Shown here: piece after piece, positions 17,076 to 25,669 of the stretch
Numbering within the stretch: the stretch's first letter is position 1
Layout of the letters: each line of letters begins with the position of its first letter
From: CAYLNH01 sp964384625
GTDB lineage: Bacteria > Verrucomicrobiota > Lentisphaeria > JABSQK01
Length of the DNA: 39,446 nt
Assembly (NCBI GenBank): GCA_964384625.1
Contig: CAYLNH010000030.1
Coordinates: 1-39,446, forward strand
Direction of reading: 5' to 3'
Program-made: the position numbers and the translations under genes
The notes under the pieces: generated by a model
The model's input: only the letters and a program-made list of their open reading frames with translations
What the model was told of the DNA's origin: nothing
Databases searched by the model: none

Positions 17076-18068
17076 ATGGCGACCATTGCGGACATTGCGA
17101 GACAGGCCGGGGTCAGCGTGCAGACCGTGTCGAATGTGCTCAACGGCAGGAACAAGGGCGTGCGGACCACCGCCAATGAACGGGCGAGACGGATCCGGGC
17201 CATTGCGCAGAAGCTCAATTACCGGCCGAATGCCTCGGCCCGGGCCATGGTGCAGGGCCAGACCAAGTGTATCGGCCTGCTGCTGGATCCGAGTCTGCTG
17301 CGCAGTGCGATCACGCCCCAACTGGTATCCTCGCTGGTAAGCAACTTTGCCGGGCGCGGTTACCGCTTGGTGATCAACCACATCCCGGAGGCCGCGGAGA
17401 ACGATGCCAAGAGCCTGCCGGGGATTTTGAATGAGTGGGCCGTGGACGCGTTCGCGGTCAACTATCATCTGGACATCCCCGAGCACATCGTGAACGCGAT
17501 CGAACGCCACGAGCACCCGTGGGTGAGCATCAACAACAAACATCCGAACGCCATATACCCGGACGAGTATCGGGCGGCGAAGACATTGGCGCAGGCGTTG
17601 GTTGACCGCGGCTGCCGGCGCCTCGCCTACGTCGACTTCTCCTATTACCACTTCCTGGCGCCGAAGCGGCACTACAGCCGGACGGACCGGCTGGCCGGCT
17701 ACAAGGCAGTACTCCGGAAGGCCGGCCGCGAGCCGTACCTGGTGACAGACAGAGAGGGGCGTCCCGACGTCCCGTTGGGCAAGGTGCTGGCGGACCTGCT
17801 GCAGAAGCGGAACGGGCCGGATGCTTTCGTCTTCTGCCACCGGGGTGACTTGCGGGCGCTGCGCGATGCCGAGGCCATCCTCGGGCGGGCGCCGCTGCCG
17901 GCGGCGTGTTTCATGGACTACTCGGGCGAGCCGCAGCCGCACACCATTGTCGCCTGTGCCCCCTGGAGCACCGTTGCCGCGCGGGTGGCGGCATTCCTCT
18001 GCGGCGGCAAGGAGGTCCTTGGGCCGGTACCGTTTGAATTTCTCGATGACCTTGATGCAATCGAATAG
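17076..18068 (+). CDS. LacI-family transcriptional regulator
   Basis: 330 residues from the ATG at 17076 (GGAG 8 bases before); an in-frame TTG directly upstream is less likely. The N-terminal helix-turn-helix is TIADIARQAGVSVQTVSNVLNG, followed by the hinge helix (YRPNASARAMVQGQT) and a periplasmic-binding-protein-like effector domain (CIGLLLDPSL, DAFAVNYH, RLAYVDFSYYHFLAPKRHYSRTDRLAGY, PDAFVFCHRGDLRALRDAEAIL). It probably binds a sugar or derivative and controls itself and the secreted-protein genes that follow, the first only 12 bases downstream. Confidence 0.9.
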   Translation: MATIADIARQAGVSVQTVSNVLNGRNKGVRTTANERARRIRAIAQKLNYRPNASARAMVQGQTKCIGLLLDPSLLRSAITPQLVSSLVSNFAGRGYRLVINHIPEAAENDAKSLPGILNEWAVDAFAVNYHLDIPEHIVNAIERHEHPWVSINNKHPNAIYPDEYRAAKTLAQALVDRGCRRLAYVDFSYYHFLAPKRHYSRTDRLAGYKAVLRKAGREPYLVTDREGRPDVPLGKVLADLLQKRNGPDAFVFCHRGDLRALRDAEAILGRAPLPAACFMDYSGEPQPHTIVACAPWSTVAARVAAFLCGGKEVLGPVPFEFLDDLDAIE

Positions 18069-18080
18069 AAGGAGAGAATC

Positions 18081-19607
18081 ATGAAGTTTGGGCTGCTGCT
18101 GTTCGGGTTGTGCTGCCTGTGCGGCGCCCCGGCATTGGCCGGGAAGCCGGCGGTGATCACGTTTGTCGACGGCAAGCAAACAAAATGCGAGGTTCTGTTC
18201 AAACACCCGAACTGCGACCGGCTGATTGTGCGTTCACTGAATCGGACAACGGTGCAGAGCTTCGCGACGAAGACCATTCACAGTCTGCGCGTCAACGGCA
18301 AGACACGGACATACAATGCCGAGCGCAAACTGACCGCGGCCGAAGCCGAGGCCCGCAAGCTGAACGGCCTGTGGGGCGACCACGTCGGTCCCGGCCAGAT
18401 CGGCAATTACGCCAGCGAAAGCTGGGCGCAGAAACCGTTGCTCGTCTGGGCCCGACCCGGTGAAAGCGGCAACGCCACGGAGGCGTCGAACTGGCTGGAC
18501 GAAACCGGCAAACCGCTGACGGCAAAGCCGTTCCAGCCGCACCAGCCGACGACCGACCACAAAGGCCGCAAGATCCGTCGGCGCCGCAAAAAGAGCAAAG
18601 CCACGCCGCCGGGCATCTTCGACGGCGACATTCTGCTGCCGGCGGCGGGCAGTATGTACAAAGCAATCCAACCCGGCAAGCGCGACTACCTGGGGCCGCA
18701 GCAACTGCGACATCTGACGGTGGAAGCCAACGCCGGCTACAACGTCCGCTACACGGTCCGCGGCAATCTCTGGATCAAGCACGAGGGCCACATCGGCAGC
18801 GGCACGCAGACCGGCGGCCTGGGCAGCGCCGAGGCGAACAAGCACACGTTTTTCCGGATCTGCGGCAAGCGTTGGCCGGCAAAGCGCGGTCCGGGCAAAG
18901 ACGGCACCTCCGAGCATGTTGCCATTTCGCATTGGGTCGGTGTAGATACGGGCACGGCCAGTCTCGAAGTGATCGGCCGGACCGGCGGGCCCGGCGACCG
19001 CATCACCGTGTCGAGGGGCACATTGATCATCTCGGAAAACAGCCACTTCGGCAATGGGCCGCGGGCTGGTTTCTACACCATGCCGGGGACGACGTTGATC
19101 CTGCTCGACGGCGCCAGTGTCGGTTGTCTCGACAAAGTGATGCGCGACAAGCGCGGCACCTACGGCATTGCCGGCACGCTGATGTTCGGCACGCCGGAAC
19201 ACCCGTTGACCCGCGACCTGCGTTTCGAAGGCGCCCTGTACGAAGTTGAGGAACTCGACCCCAACGCCAAACCCGGGCAGCGGTTGCGCGGGGCCAGCTT
19301 CGTCCTGGGCGAGACCGGCAAGATGGTGGTCCACAGCAAAGATCCAGAGACAGCCCGGGTCATCTTCTGTCCGCGCCCGAAAGACTCGCACTTCAGCTCG
19401 TATGCGATCGGCAAGCGCGCCGGCGGCCGCGAGATGCCGAAAGGCATCACGGCCGTGTTCCGCGGTGAGACGCAGTTCAACGGTGTCGTCTTCGACGGCT
19501 TCTACAAAGGCGGCATCGCGGTCAGCCCGGAGGCGCGTCGGAAGTGGAAGAACGTATCCTTCGGCAAAGAGAACCATGGCAAACCGCAGGAGCTGTTTAC
19601 GCGATGA
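18081..19607 (+). CDS. secreted protein of unknown family, paralogue 1
   Basis: 508 residues with a signal peptide (1-20, APALAG). The N-terminal beta domain is VITFVDGKQTKCEVLFKHPN with NCDRLIVRSLN, loosely like the small wall-associated domains of planctomycetal secreted proteins. A KxRRRRKKSK basic linker follows at about 165. The long C-terminal part is rich in short beta strands and glycine (GNLWIKHEGHIGSGTQTGGLG, RGTLIISENSHFGNGPRAG, TLILLDGASVGC, GIAGTLMFGTPEHPLTRDLRFEG, FRGETQFNGVVFDGF), suggesting a right-handed beta-helix. I do not recognise the family. GGAG precedes the start. It is translationally coupled (ATGA) to paralogue 2 and sits 12 bases after the LacI gene. Confidence 0.8.
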   Translation: MKFGLLLFGLCCLCGAPALAGKPAVITFVDGKQTKCEVLFKHPNCDRLIVRSLNRTTVQSFATKTIHSLRVNGKTRTYNAERKLTAAEAEARKLNGLWGDHVGPGQIGNYASESWAQKPLLVWARPGESGNATEASNWLDETGKPLTAKPFQPHQPTTDHKGRKIRRRRKKSKATPPGIFDGDILLPAAGSMYKAIQPGKRDYLGPQQLRHLTVEANAGYNVRYTVRGNLWIKHEGHIGSGTQTGGLGSAEANKHTFFRICGKRWPAKRGPGKDGTSEHVAISHWVGVDTGTASLEVIGRTGGPGDRITVSRGTLIISENSHFGNGPRAGFYTMPGTTLILLDGASVGCLDKVMRDKRGTYGIAGTLMFGTPEHPLTRDLRFEGALYEVEELDPNAKPGQRLRGASFVLGETGKMVVHSKDPETARVIFCPRPKDSHFSSYAIGKRAGGREMPKGITAVFRGETQFNGVVFDGFYKGGIAVSPEARRKWKNVSFGKENHGKPQELFTR

Positions 19608-21127
19608 GGTATGGAGTCATCTTCTTTTTCCTGCTGACGGCGACCGCCGTACAGGCGGGCGCCGAGGGCGCCGTGACCTTTGTCGACGGCAAGACCGTCA
19701 AGTGCGAAGTGCTCTTCAAGCATCCGAACTGCGACCGTCTCATTGTGCGGTCGTTGAACAACGCAACGGTTCAATCGTTCGACTTGAAGCTGGTTCACCG
19801 CGTCGAAGCCGGCGGCAAGCGCCGGACGTACAGCCCGAAACGCGCACTGACCGCTGCAGAGAAGGCCGCGCGCGAGACAAATCGATTGTGGGCCGACGAC
19901 GTCGACGGCAAGCGTATTGCCAACTACGCCGGGGAGACCTGGAAACGCAAGCCGCTGATCGTCTGGGCGAAGCCCGGCGAAAGCGCCGACGCGATGAACG
20001 CCGAATGCTGGCTGGACGAAAACGGCAAACCGTTCCAGAAGACGCCGTGGACGACGGAGGAGTATACCTACAAGCGCAAGAAACGGAAGCGCGGCCACTT
20101 CGACGGTGATGTCCTGCTGCCCGCCGCCGGGACGAAGTACAAGGCCATCCAACCCGGCAACCGGGACCACCTTCATCCGTACACGGTTCGGCATCTGACC
20201 ATCGAACGCAACGCCAGCTACAACATCCGATACACGGTGATCGGCAACCTGTGGCTGAAGGACGGCAGCGACATCGGCGGCGGCACACAGACCGGCGGCC
20301 TGGGCAGCGGTACAACGAACAAGCATACCCTGGTCCGCTTCTGCGGCAATCGTTGGCCGCACCGCAAGCAATCGCGGCAAGGCAAGCCGGAGTATCGCAA
20401 CATCTCCCACTGGGTCTGGATTGATGCGGGCGCCGGGTCGCTGGAGATCATCGGCAAGTCCGGCGGCGCCGGCGATCGGCTGACGCTGAAACAAGGGACG
20501 CTGATTATCTCGACGGACAGCTACATCGGCAACGGCAACCGCGGCAGTTTTTACACGATGAAGGGCACGACGGCGATCTTTCTGGACGGCGCCGGCGCCG
20601 GCTGTCTGGATCCGGTCATCTCCAGCGACCGCGGTACGTACGGCATTGACGGCACCCTGATGTTCGGCACGCGCAAGTACCCGCTCACGCGGGACCTGAT
20701 CTTCAGCGGTTGCTGGTTTCGCAAAGGCGCGATCAAGCCCGAAGCAAAGCCGGACCAGCGGACCAGCGGCGCCAGTTTTGTGCTGGGACCGAGCGGCCGG
20801 ATGGTCGTCTGCAGCAGTGATCCCAAGCGGGCGCGAGTCCTCTTCTGCGGCCGACCCAAAGACGGCCGCATCAGCCAATATGTGCTGCCGCGAAAACACT
20901 GGGGTCTGGCCAAACCGAAGAACCGCGACCGGTTCTGGGCCCACGACATCAGCCCCAAGGGCGTTGCGGCCGTCTTCCGCGGACAAACCGATTTTAACGG
21001 CGTGGTTTTCGACGATTTCCAGGCCGGCACCATCCTTGTCGCGCCGGCGGCCCGGAAAAGATGGAAGAATGTTTCCTTCGGCAAGAACAACAAAGCCAGG
21101 CCGGAGGAACTGTTCCGCGACTTGTGA
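19604..21127 (+). CDS. secreted protein of unknown family, paralogue 2
   Basis: 507 residues; the start ATG at 19604 overlaps the stop of paralogue 1 (ATGA). Signal peptide 1-18 (TATAVQAG). It is collinear with paralogue 1 over its full length and shares long identical stretches, for example CEVLFKHPNCDRLIVRSLN, GTQTGGLGS, GTLMFGT and RKWKNVSFGK. It has the same basic linker (KRKKRKRGHFDGD) and carries an extra segment before the last strands (HWGLAKPKNRDRFWAHDISP). Tandem duplication followed by divergence is clear. Function unknown: a beta-helix surface or polysaccharide-binding protein is a guess. No catalytic motif is recognised. Confidence 0.8.
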   Translation: MRYGVIFFFLLTATAVQAGAEGAVTFVDGKTVKCEVLFKHPNCDRLIVRSLNNATVQSFDLKLVHRVEAGGKRRTYSPKRALTAAEKAARETNRLWADDVDGKRIANYAGETWKRKPLIVWAKPGESADAMNAECWLDENGKPFQKTPWTTEEYTYKRKKRKRGHFDGDVLLPAAGTKYKAIQPGNRDHLHPYTVRHLTIERNASYNIRYTVIGNLWLKDGSDIGGGTQTGGLGSGTTNKHTLVRFCGNRWPHRKQSRQGKPEYRNISHWVWIDAGAGSLEIIGKSGGAGDRLTLKQGTLIISTDSYIGNGNRGSFYTMKGTTAIFLDGAGAGCLDPVISSDRGTYGIDGTLMFGTRKYPLTRDLIFSGCWFRKGAIKPEAKPDQRTSGASFVLGPSGRMVVCSSDPKRARVLFCGRPKDGRISQYVLPRKHWGLAKPKNRDRFWAHDISPKGVAAVFRGQTDFNGVVFDDFQAGTILVAPAARKRWKNVSFGKNNKARPEELFRDL

Positions 21128-21357
21128 TTGCGGGTTGACTGGTGCTCAGGCCCGATCTTTCGTTGTCTCACAAGCATCCCGGACGACGCAGTCTATGGCT
21201 GTCCAAAGGGCAGCAGTGAGCGAAGCGAACGTCAACTTCTGGTCCGGGGCAGGAGCAGGCTCATGACAGATCTTCGGAATTCCGTTCAGCAAGAAGTGAG
21301 CGGCTCGATACCGGCGTCCTGCGCCGGCAACGCCGTGACAGCAGAAGGAGCACAACC

Positions 21358-23298
21358 ATGCATAGACTGTTTCCCATCGCCCTGGGATTACTGATTCTGA
21401 CCAGCGTGGCTGACGCGGTGATCAACCCGCGGAAACAGCCGAAGGACCTGAAGTACGAGAATATCATGGCCTGCCGCGTGCAGAGCATCGATACGAAAGC
21501 CATGAAAGCCGTGTTCAGAGTCGTGGGCAAAGCCAAGGGCGACTTCGCCGCGAAGACTATCACCATGACCGCCGCCAAGGACCTCCTGGAAGACCTGCTC
21601 TCGATTCAGAAGGGCCAGTTAATCGTTGTCTTCGCCGGCAAGCGCCTGCCGCGGTCCCGCCGCCTGGAGGTCCTGTATTATGGTGGCGGCGGCAAGGCCT
21701 GGTATGCCGGGATGGACCCGGAGGATCCGGCCAAATGGACACTGCTCAGAAACTATGACGCCGATTTCGATCCGGCCAGTGATCAGATCTTCATGGCCAC
21801 CTTCAACGGCACCGTTGAGAACATGTGGAAAATGATGCAGGACAACGCCGAAGGCACCTTGTATTTTCCGGCGATTCCTTTTACGCGCTTCCGTGCGCTG
21901 CCGATCGCCGCCTTCAAAAAGCCGGTTCAGGGCGTCGCCGTATTTGATGCGAACGCCGACGGCAAACTGGACCTGCTCGCCTGCTGCGAAACCGGCAACA
22001 AGCTGTTCATTCAGACCGGCAAAGAATCATTTGTCGACCAGACCGCCGCCCTGGGATTGGCCGGTACGAAAGGCGTCAGCGTCAGCGTCGGCGATGTCGA
22101 TGCCGACGGTGCGGTGGACCTGTTGCTGGACTGTACAGTGTATCTGAAAAAGAACGGCACGTTCGTCAAGACCGACATGATTCCCGGCGGCGAGTGCCTG
22201 AGCAGCGCGTTCGCGGAGATCAACGGCGACGGCTATCCGGATATCGTGGTTTCACGCAAAGGCAAAGGGTTGACGCTGTATCTCAATCCCGGCAAGCGCG
22301 GAGGGACGTTTGCCGATGCAACGAAGGAATCCGCGTTGAACACGCCCGACAACGGCGGCAGCGGCACAGGCTACTTCGAGACCGGCGACTGGGATAGGGA
22401 CGGACGGACGGATATTATCTACCTGACCGGCGAAGGGCTGCTGCTGTATCAGCTCGAAGACGGCACGTTCGAAGCCGGGTTGGTCGGCAAAGAGGGCGAG
22501 CAATACCCACGCGGGACAGCGGCGTTCGCCGAGATCACGAAGCCGGGCACGCCGGGCGCGTACGTCGTGATGGGCGACGCCAAGATGGTGCTGCAATCCG
22601 ACAAGGATGGGTTCGTGGAAGATGTCACCCGGTATGGCAATGAAGTGCAGGAGCCCAGCCAGGGCCTGCTGTCGGCATTGGCGGAAGACCTCAACGCCGA
22701 CGGCCACATCGATCTGTACGCCGGCAACGCCGGGGGCGTGGCCTTCTACGTGACCAATCGCGGTTATGGTTCGTTCATGCAGGACGAGAAATGGAAAGGC
22801 GGCAAGATCTTTCCGTCGGCCGTTTACAATGCCGGGGCGCGCGGCCTGGCGGCCGGCGACGTCACCGGCGACGGCGCCAACGAGATCCTGGTCGGCGGCG
22901 TCAACGGCAAGCTGACCTTGTTGATCAACGAGACGTTGACGGACCGCAAACCGAAAGCCGAAGTCAGTACGGTCAATGACGAACGCAAGCAGATCCAGAC
23001 GCGGATGTACACGATCCGGCCAACGGCGAAGACCGGGGTTATCGGGGCGAAGCTCTGCCTGATCGACGCGCAGCAACGGATCATTGCGACGCGGCACATC
23101 GGCAACAACACGGGTGTCGGCTGTTCCGGACCGCTGCAGACGAGCCTGGCGGTTCGCGAACCGGGGACGTACACGTTGCGCGTGCGATACGGCAACGGGC
23201 AGACCGTTACTCGGAAGCTCGTCGTAAAACCAACGGCCCCGCGGCATCAGGTCGTATTGGTTACTGGTCAGCGCCCCAATGAGTCTCTCACTCCGTGA
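21358..23298 (+). CDS. secreted FG-GAP/VCBS repeat protein
   Basis: 646 residues; AAGGAG before the start; signal peptide 1-20. After a beta-rich N-terminal domain (about 30-165), six calcium-loop repeats are visible: DANADGKLD, DVDADGAVD, EINGDGYPD, DWDRDGRTD, DLNADGHID and DVTGDGANE. These form an integrin-like beta-propeller. The C-terminal domain (about 545-640) looks like an Ig-type fold (PGTYTLRVRYGNGQTVTRKLVVKP). It is an extracellular adhesion or polymer-binding protein by analogy. It follows paralogue 2 by 230 bases on the same strand and may share the LacI-controlled unit. The last 20 codons run into the frame upstream of the pseudopilin. Confidence 0.88.
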   Translation: MHRLFPIALGLLILTSVADAVINPRKQPKDLKYENIMACRVQSIDTKAMKAVFRVVGKAKGDFAAKTITMTAAKDLLEDLLSIQKGQLIVVFAGKRLPRSRRLEVLYYGGGGKAWYAGMDPEDPAKWTLLRNYDADFDPASDQIFMATFNGTVENMWKMMQDNAEGTLYFPAIPFTRFRALPIAAFKKPVQGVAVFDANADGKLDLLACCETGNKLFIQTGKESFVDQTAALGLAGTKGVSVSVGDVDADGAVDLLLDCTVYLKKNGTFVKTDMIPGGECLSSAFAEINGDGYPDIVVSRKGKGLTLYLNPGKRGGTFADATKESALNTPDNGGSGTGYFETGDWDRDGRTDIIYLTGEGLLLYQLEDGTFEAGLVGKEGEQYPRGTAAFAEITKPGTPGAYVVMGDAKMVLQSDKDGFVEDVTRYGNEVQEPSQGLLSALAEDLNADGHIDLYAGNAGGVAFYVTNRGYGSFMQDEKWKGGKIFPSAVYNAGARGLAAGDVTGDGANEILVGGVNGKLTLLINETLTDRKPKAEVSTVNDERKQIQTRMYTIRPTAKTGVIGAKLCLIDAQQRIIATRHIGNNTGVGCSGPLQTSLAVREPGTYTLRVRYGNGQTVTRKLVVKPTAPRHQVVLVTGQRPNESLTP

Positions 23299-23500
23299 GC
23301 GACGGAATCGGCGCAACCCGGTGTGGATCACAAGCACGAAGCCGCGTGACGCAGTCCACGGGACCCTTGCTTGTACTCTGGGGCACGACCGGACGCGATC
23401 GATCCCTCAGGCCCGGCGAATTCGCCTGGCTGCTTGCAAAGCTTCAGGCAATTCAGTATACTTGCCCGTAGTGCCGGTGATCCAGACAGGGAGACTCACG

Positions 23501-24187
23501 ATGCAATACCGCAACCGGGCCTTTACGCTGATTGAACTGCTGGTGGTGATTGCCATCCTGGCAATCCTGATAGCGATGCTGCTGCCCGTATTGGGACGCG
23601 CCAGGGAGACCGCGCGCCGAACCGTCTGCCGCAACGGGCAGAGGCAGTTCTATATGGCACTGGTCTTTCTCGCCGACGACAACGACGCCCAACTGATGTC
23701 CGGCGACCGCAACATTCCGAACGAGCATCTGCGGGACATCTCGACGGCGAACTACAACCGGCTTGTGGAAATCGCCGGCAATGCCGAGGCCTACAGCTGC
23801 CCGAATGACCGCTGGTACGAACATGTGCCCGGCTGGCATGTGGGCCAGGACTACCTGGGCGGGCATACGACCCCCTTCCCCGGGGCTTTCGGGAATTGGA
23901 CCTCGCCGCAAACGTTCATGGACGACCCGTCGCTGCCGGTGATTGCCGATCATACCGAGAGCTATCTGTCCAATGTTGCCGGCAACAACTACTGCATCAG
24001 CATCCGGCACACGCGTTCCGGTCCCCTGTGGCGCGGCTATTCTTCCAGTCGACTGTATCCGGCGGACCTCGGGTGCGAGGGAACGAATGTGACGCTCATG
24101 GACGGTTCCTCGCACTGGCGCCGGGTCGACGTGCTCGAAGAATACAACTCGTCCGACACATCGGACAACTACCACCTGTTCTGGTAA
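23501..24187 (+). CDS. type II secretion-like prepilin (N-methylation domain) protein
   Basis: 228 residues. The start at 23501 has GGGAG upstream. The leader is MQYRNRA, then FTLIELLVVIAILAILIAMLLPVLGRARE: the prepilin signature with Glu at mature position 5. The usual Gly before the cleavage site is Ala here. The C-terminal globular part contains YSCPNDRWYEHVPGW, ISIRHTRSGPLWRG and a final TNVTLMDGSSHWRRVD, similar to the DG-containing ends of the many pseudopilin-like proteins in PVC bacteria. It is inserted in the inner membrane and processed by a prepilin peptidase. It may belong with the secreted proteins upstream. Confidence 0.9.
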   Translation: MQYRNRAFTLIELLVVIAILAILIAMLLPVLGRARETARRTVCRNGQRQFYMALVFLADDNDAQLMSGDRNIPNEHLRDISTANYNRLVEIAGNAEAYSCPNDRWYEHVPGWHVGQDYLGGHTTPFPGAFGNWTSPQTFMDDPSLPVIADHTESYLSNVAGNNYCISIRHTRSGPLWRGYSSSRLYPADLGCEGTNVTLMDGSSHWRRVDVLEEYNSSDTSDNYHLFW

Positions 24188-24332
24188 GCGCCGCCCCCGC
24201 GTTCACAGGTCCTCGGCCACCCCCTTCTGTGTTCCTGACCTCCCGTCCCGACCCGCAGGCGGCCGGGACCGGCTCTTCCGGCTGAATAGCGAAGCATGAC
24301 TTGCCGGGCACGTACCCGCGTTCGGCCGTTCA

Positions 24333-24416
24333 GCAATGCGTCAGTGACGGGGTATGGCGTATGCCGCCGGCAGCAGAGCAGCTCGCGCGAGCCCCACCCC
24401 GCCACCGACGCATTAC
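24333..24416 (-). mobile_element. MITE-like inverted-repeat element, copy C (84 bp)
   Basis: The left end GCAATGCGTCAGTGACGGGG is followed by GGCGTATGCCG (right-arm type). The right end CCGACGCATTAC is preceded by the complement of the left-arm sequence (CTGCTCT, CTGCCGG). It is therefore inverted relative to copy A, with the middle deleted. Flanks are GCCGTTCA (24325-24332) and GCCGCTCA (24417-24424), an 8-bp direct repeat with one transition. Confidence 0.7.
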
Positions 24417-24428
24417 GCCGCTCAACTC

Positions 24429-24557
24429 GGGCGCATGTCACTTCCGCAGGTGTTTCCTGCCAACAATTGGCTCGACCATACGACCCCAGGCGGTTTATCC
24501 GCCTGCTGAAGAAGTTCATTAGTGGCTGCAAGCCCTCACCCCTCACCCTGCTTTTCG
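24429..24557 (+). repeat. interspersed hairpin repeat ('tail' repeat), copy 2
   Basis: GGGCGCATGTCACTTCC, then TTTCCTGCCAACAATTGGC, CGACCATACGACCCC, hairpin CAGGCGG-TTTAT-CCGCCTG (24487-24505), and TTCATTAGTGGCTGCAAGCC. It ends in the large palindrome at 24547. Compared with copy 1, changes fall at first and second codon positions of the only long shared frame, so it does not evolve as protein. Confidence 0.65.
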
Positions 24558-24596
24558 GGCGCCGGGAAGCCGGCTTCCCAGCGCCCGAAAAGCAGG
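24547..24596. repeat. 50-bp near-perfect palindrome
   Basis: Arm CCTGCTTTTCGGGCGC then CGGGAAGCC; the second arm GGCTTCCCA then GCGCCCGAAAAGCAGG. Two 25-base arms with one mismatch and no loop. It could extrude as a cruciform or form a long RNA hairpin. It sits at the end of tail repeat copy 2; the matching place in copy 1 keeps only CCTGCTTTTCG. Confidence 0.8.
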
Positions 24597-24693
24597 ATCG
24601 TGGGGCCGTCTCCTGCCCTGATGAACTCATTCACCGGGCCGACGAGCGACCCGGGGTCTAGAACGTTTTAAGCTATTCTGTAGCCGCCACTCC

Positions 24694-24782
24694 TCACGCT
24701 GAAGGCGTGATCGTCTTGAGCCTGGGGTTGGCGAAGCCTACCCCAGGATGGGGGGAGATACGGTTCAACGCTGAAGGCGTTG
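24694..24782 (+). repeat. three-hairpin module, copy 2
   Basis: TCACGC-TGAAG-GCGTGA (24694-24710); CCTGGGGT ... ACCCCAGG with an inner GGC-GAA-GCC (24721-24747); CAACGC-TGAAG-GCGTTG (24766-24782). It is the reverse of the module at 13311-13402. The two TGAAG-loop hairpins differ in stem sequence but not in shape, implying selection on structure. It lies 230 bases before the GDPD-like gene. With copy C, the tail repeat and the palindrome it fills most of the 828 bases between 24188 and 25015; the rest shows nothing. Confidence 0.65.
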
Positions 24783-25015
24783 TAGTAGGCCCTGCCGTGT
24801 CAGCGGCTATAGTTTTCTGGAAATGCTATAGCGAAGAATGGCGCTGAATTACGACGTGTTTGCGACGTTTGCCCGCCGGTGGCTGGACTGGCGAACGTTC
24901 TGGCGCTATGGTGCGGCTCTTGCCACAACACGAAGGGATGACCTACAGAACTGACATGCGCCCGCTCAACTCCCGCGGCCTTGCGGATCATCCCTGTTTT
25001 GCAGTATGTTACCCA

Positions 25016-25669
25016 ATGCGCTCGTTCATAGTATTGCTGTTGTTCGCGACCGGCACGCTGCCCGCCGGCAATCTCGGCCACCGGCTGGGCGGAGATGTGC
25101 TTGACGAACCCGAGAACACGCTGGCTTGCTACAAGAAGGCCCTCGCCACGCTGCAGGATAAGAAGGACTTCCATTATGTCGAATTCGACATTCAGGAGAC
25201 CGCAGACGGCCACGCCGTCGTCTATCACGATACCAACGGCATCTGGCGACTGGTCCCGCGAAGCGCCCACAATAAGCGGGTGCTGGCTCGAATGCTGCAG
25301 CAGAAGATCTTCGATAACATCACGATTCAGGATCTGACTCTCGCCGAAGTCCAGCGCCTGCGACTCAAAGGCGCGGCGCGCATCCCGACGCTTATGGAGG
25401 TCCTGGCGAAATCGGTTGAATGGAAACTGCGCAAGCCGATGCTGGTTGAAATCAAACTGCTGGTAACGGACAAGTGCCGGCGCGACGTGATCGCCTCGGC
25501 AGCCAGGTATACAGACAAAATCGACATCAACTTCCTGGCCTTCGCCGACCGCCTGGCCAAATCCTATCCGAACACCAAGAAGGACTGGGCGCCGTTGTTT
25601 CGGAAGCATGGCTTCAAGGTCTACGAGGCCTTCAAGCCGAAGACCGACAAACACGCCCTGATCAAATGA
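25016..25669 (+). CDS. glycerophosphodiester phosphodiesterase-like protein
   Basis: 217 residues from the ATG at 25016, chosen because a signal peptide (MRSFIVLLLFATGTLPAG) starts there, although no good ribosome site is seen. GDPD signatures: HR (22-23) in GHRLGGD, EPENT (31-35), VEFDIQETADGHAVVYHD (Glu56, Asp58, His71, Asp72), later RIPTLMEVL and LVEIK. The usual HRG is HRL here. It hydrolyses glycerophosphodiesters or related phosphodiesters in the periplasm. The protein is shorter than typical GDPDs (about 240-350), and its C-terminus lacks the usual final barrel strands, so activity is uncertain. It ends in an 8-bp overlap with the convergent radical SAM gene. Confidence 0.75.
   Translation: MRSFIVLLLFATGTLPAGNLGHRLGGDVLDEPENTLACYKKALATLQDKKDFHYVEFDIQETADGHAVVYHDTNGIWRLVPRSAHNKRVLARMLQQKIFDNITIQDLTLAEVQRLRLKGAARIPTLMEVLAKSVEWKLRKPMLVEIKLLVTDKCRRDVIASAARYTDKIDINFLAFADRLAKSYPNTKKDWAPLFRKHGFKVYEAFKPKTDKHALIK

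Noticed and set aside
24305..24661. Small ORFs (about 100 codons) across repeats
   Set aside because: They follow the tail repeat. Substitutions between copies do not favour synonymous sites and there are no ribosome sites.
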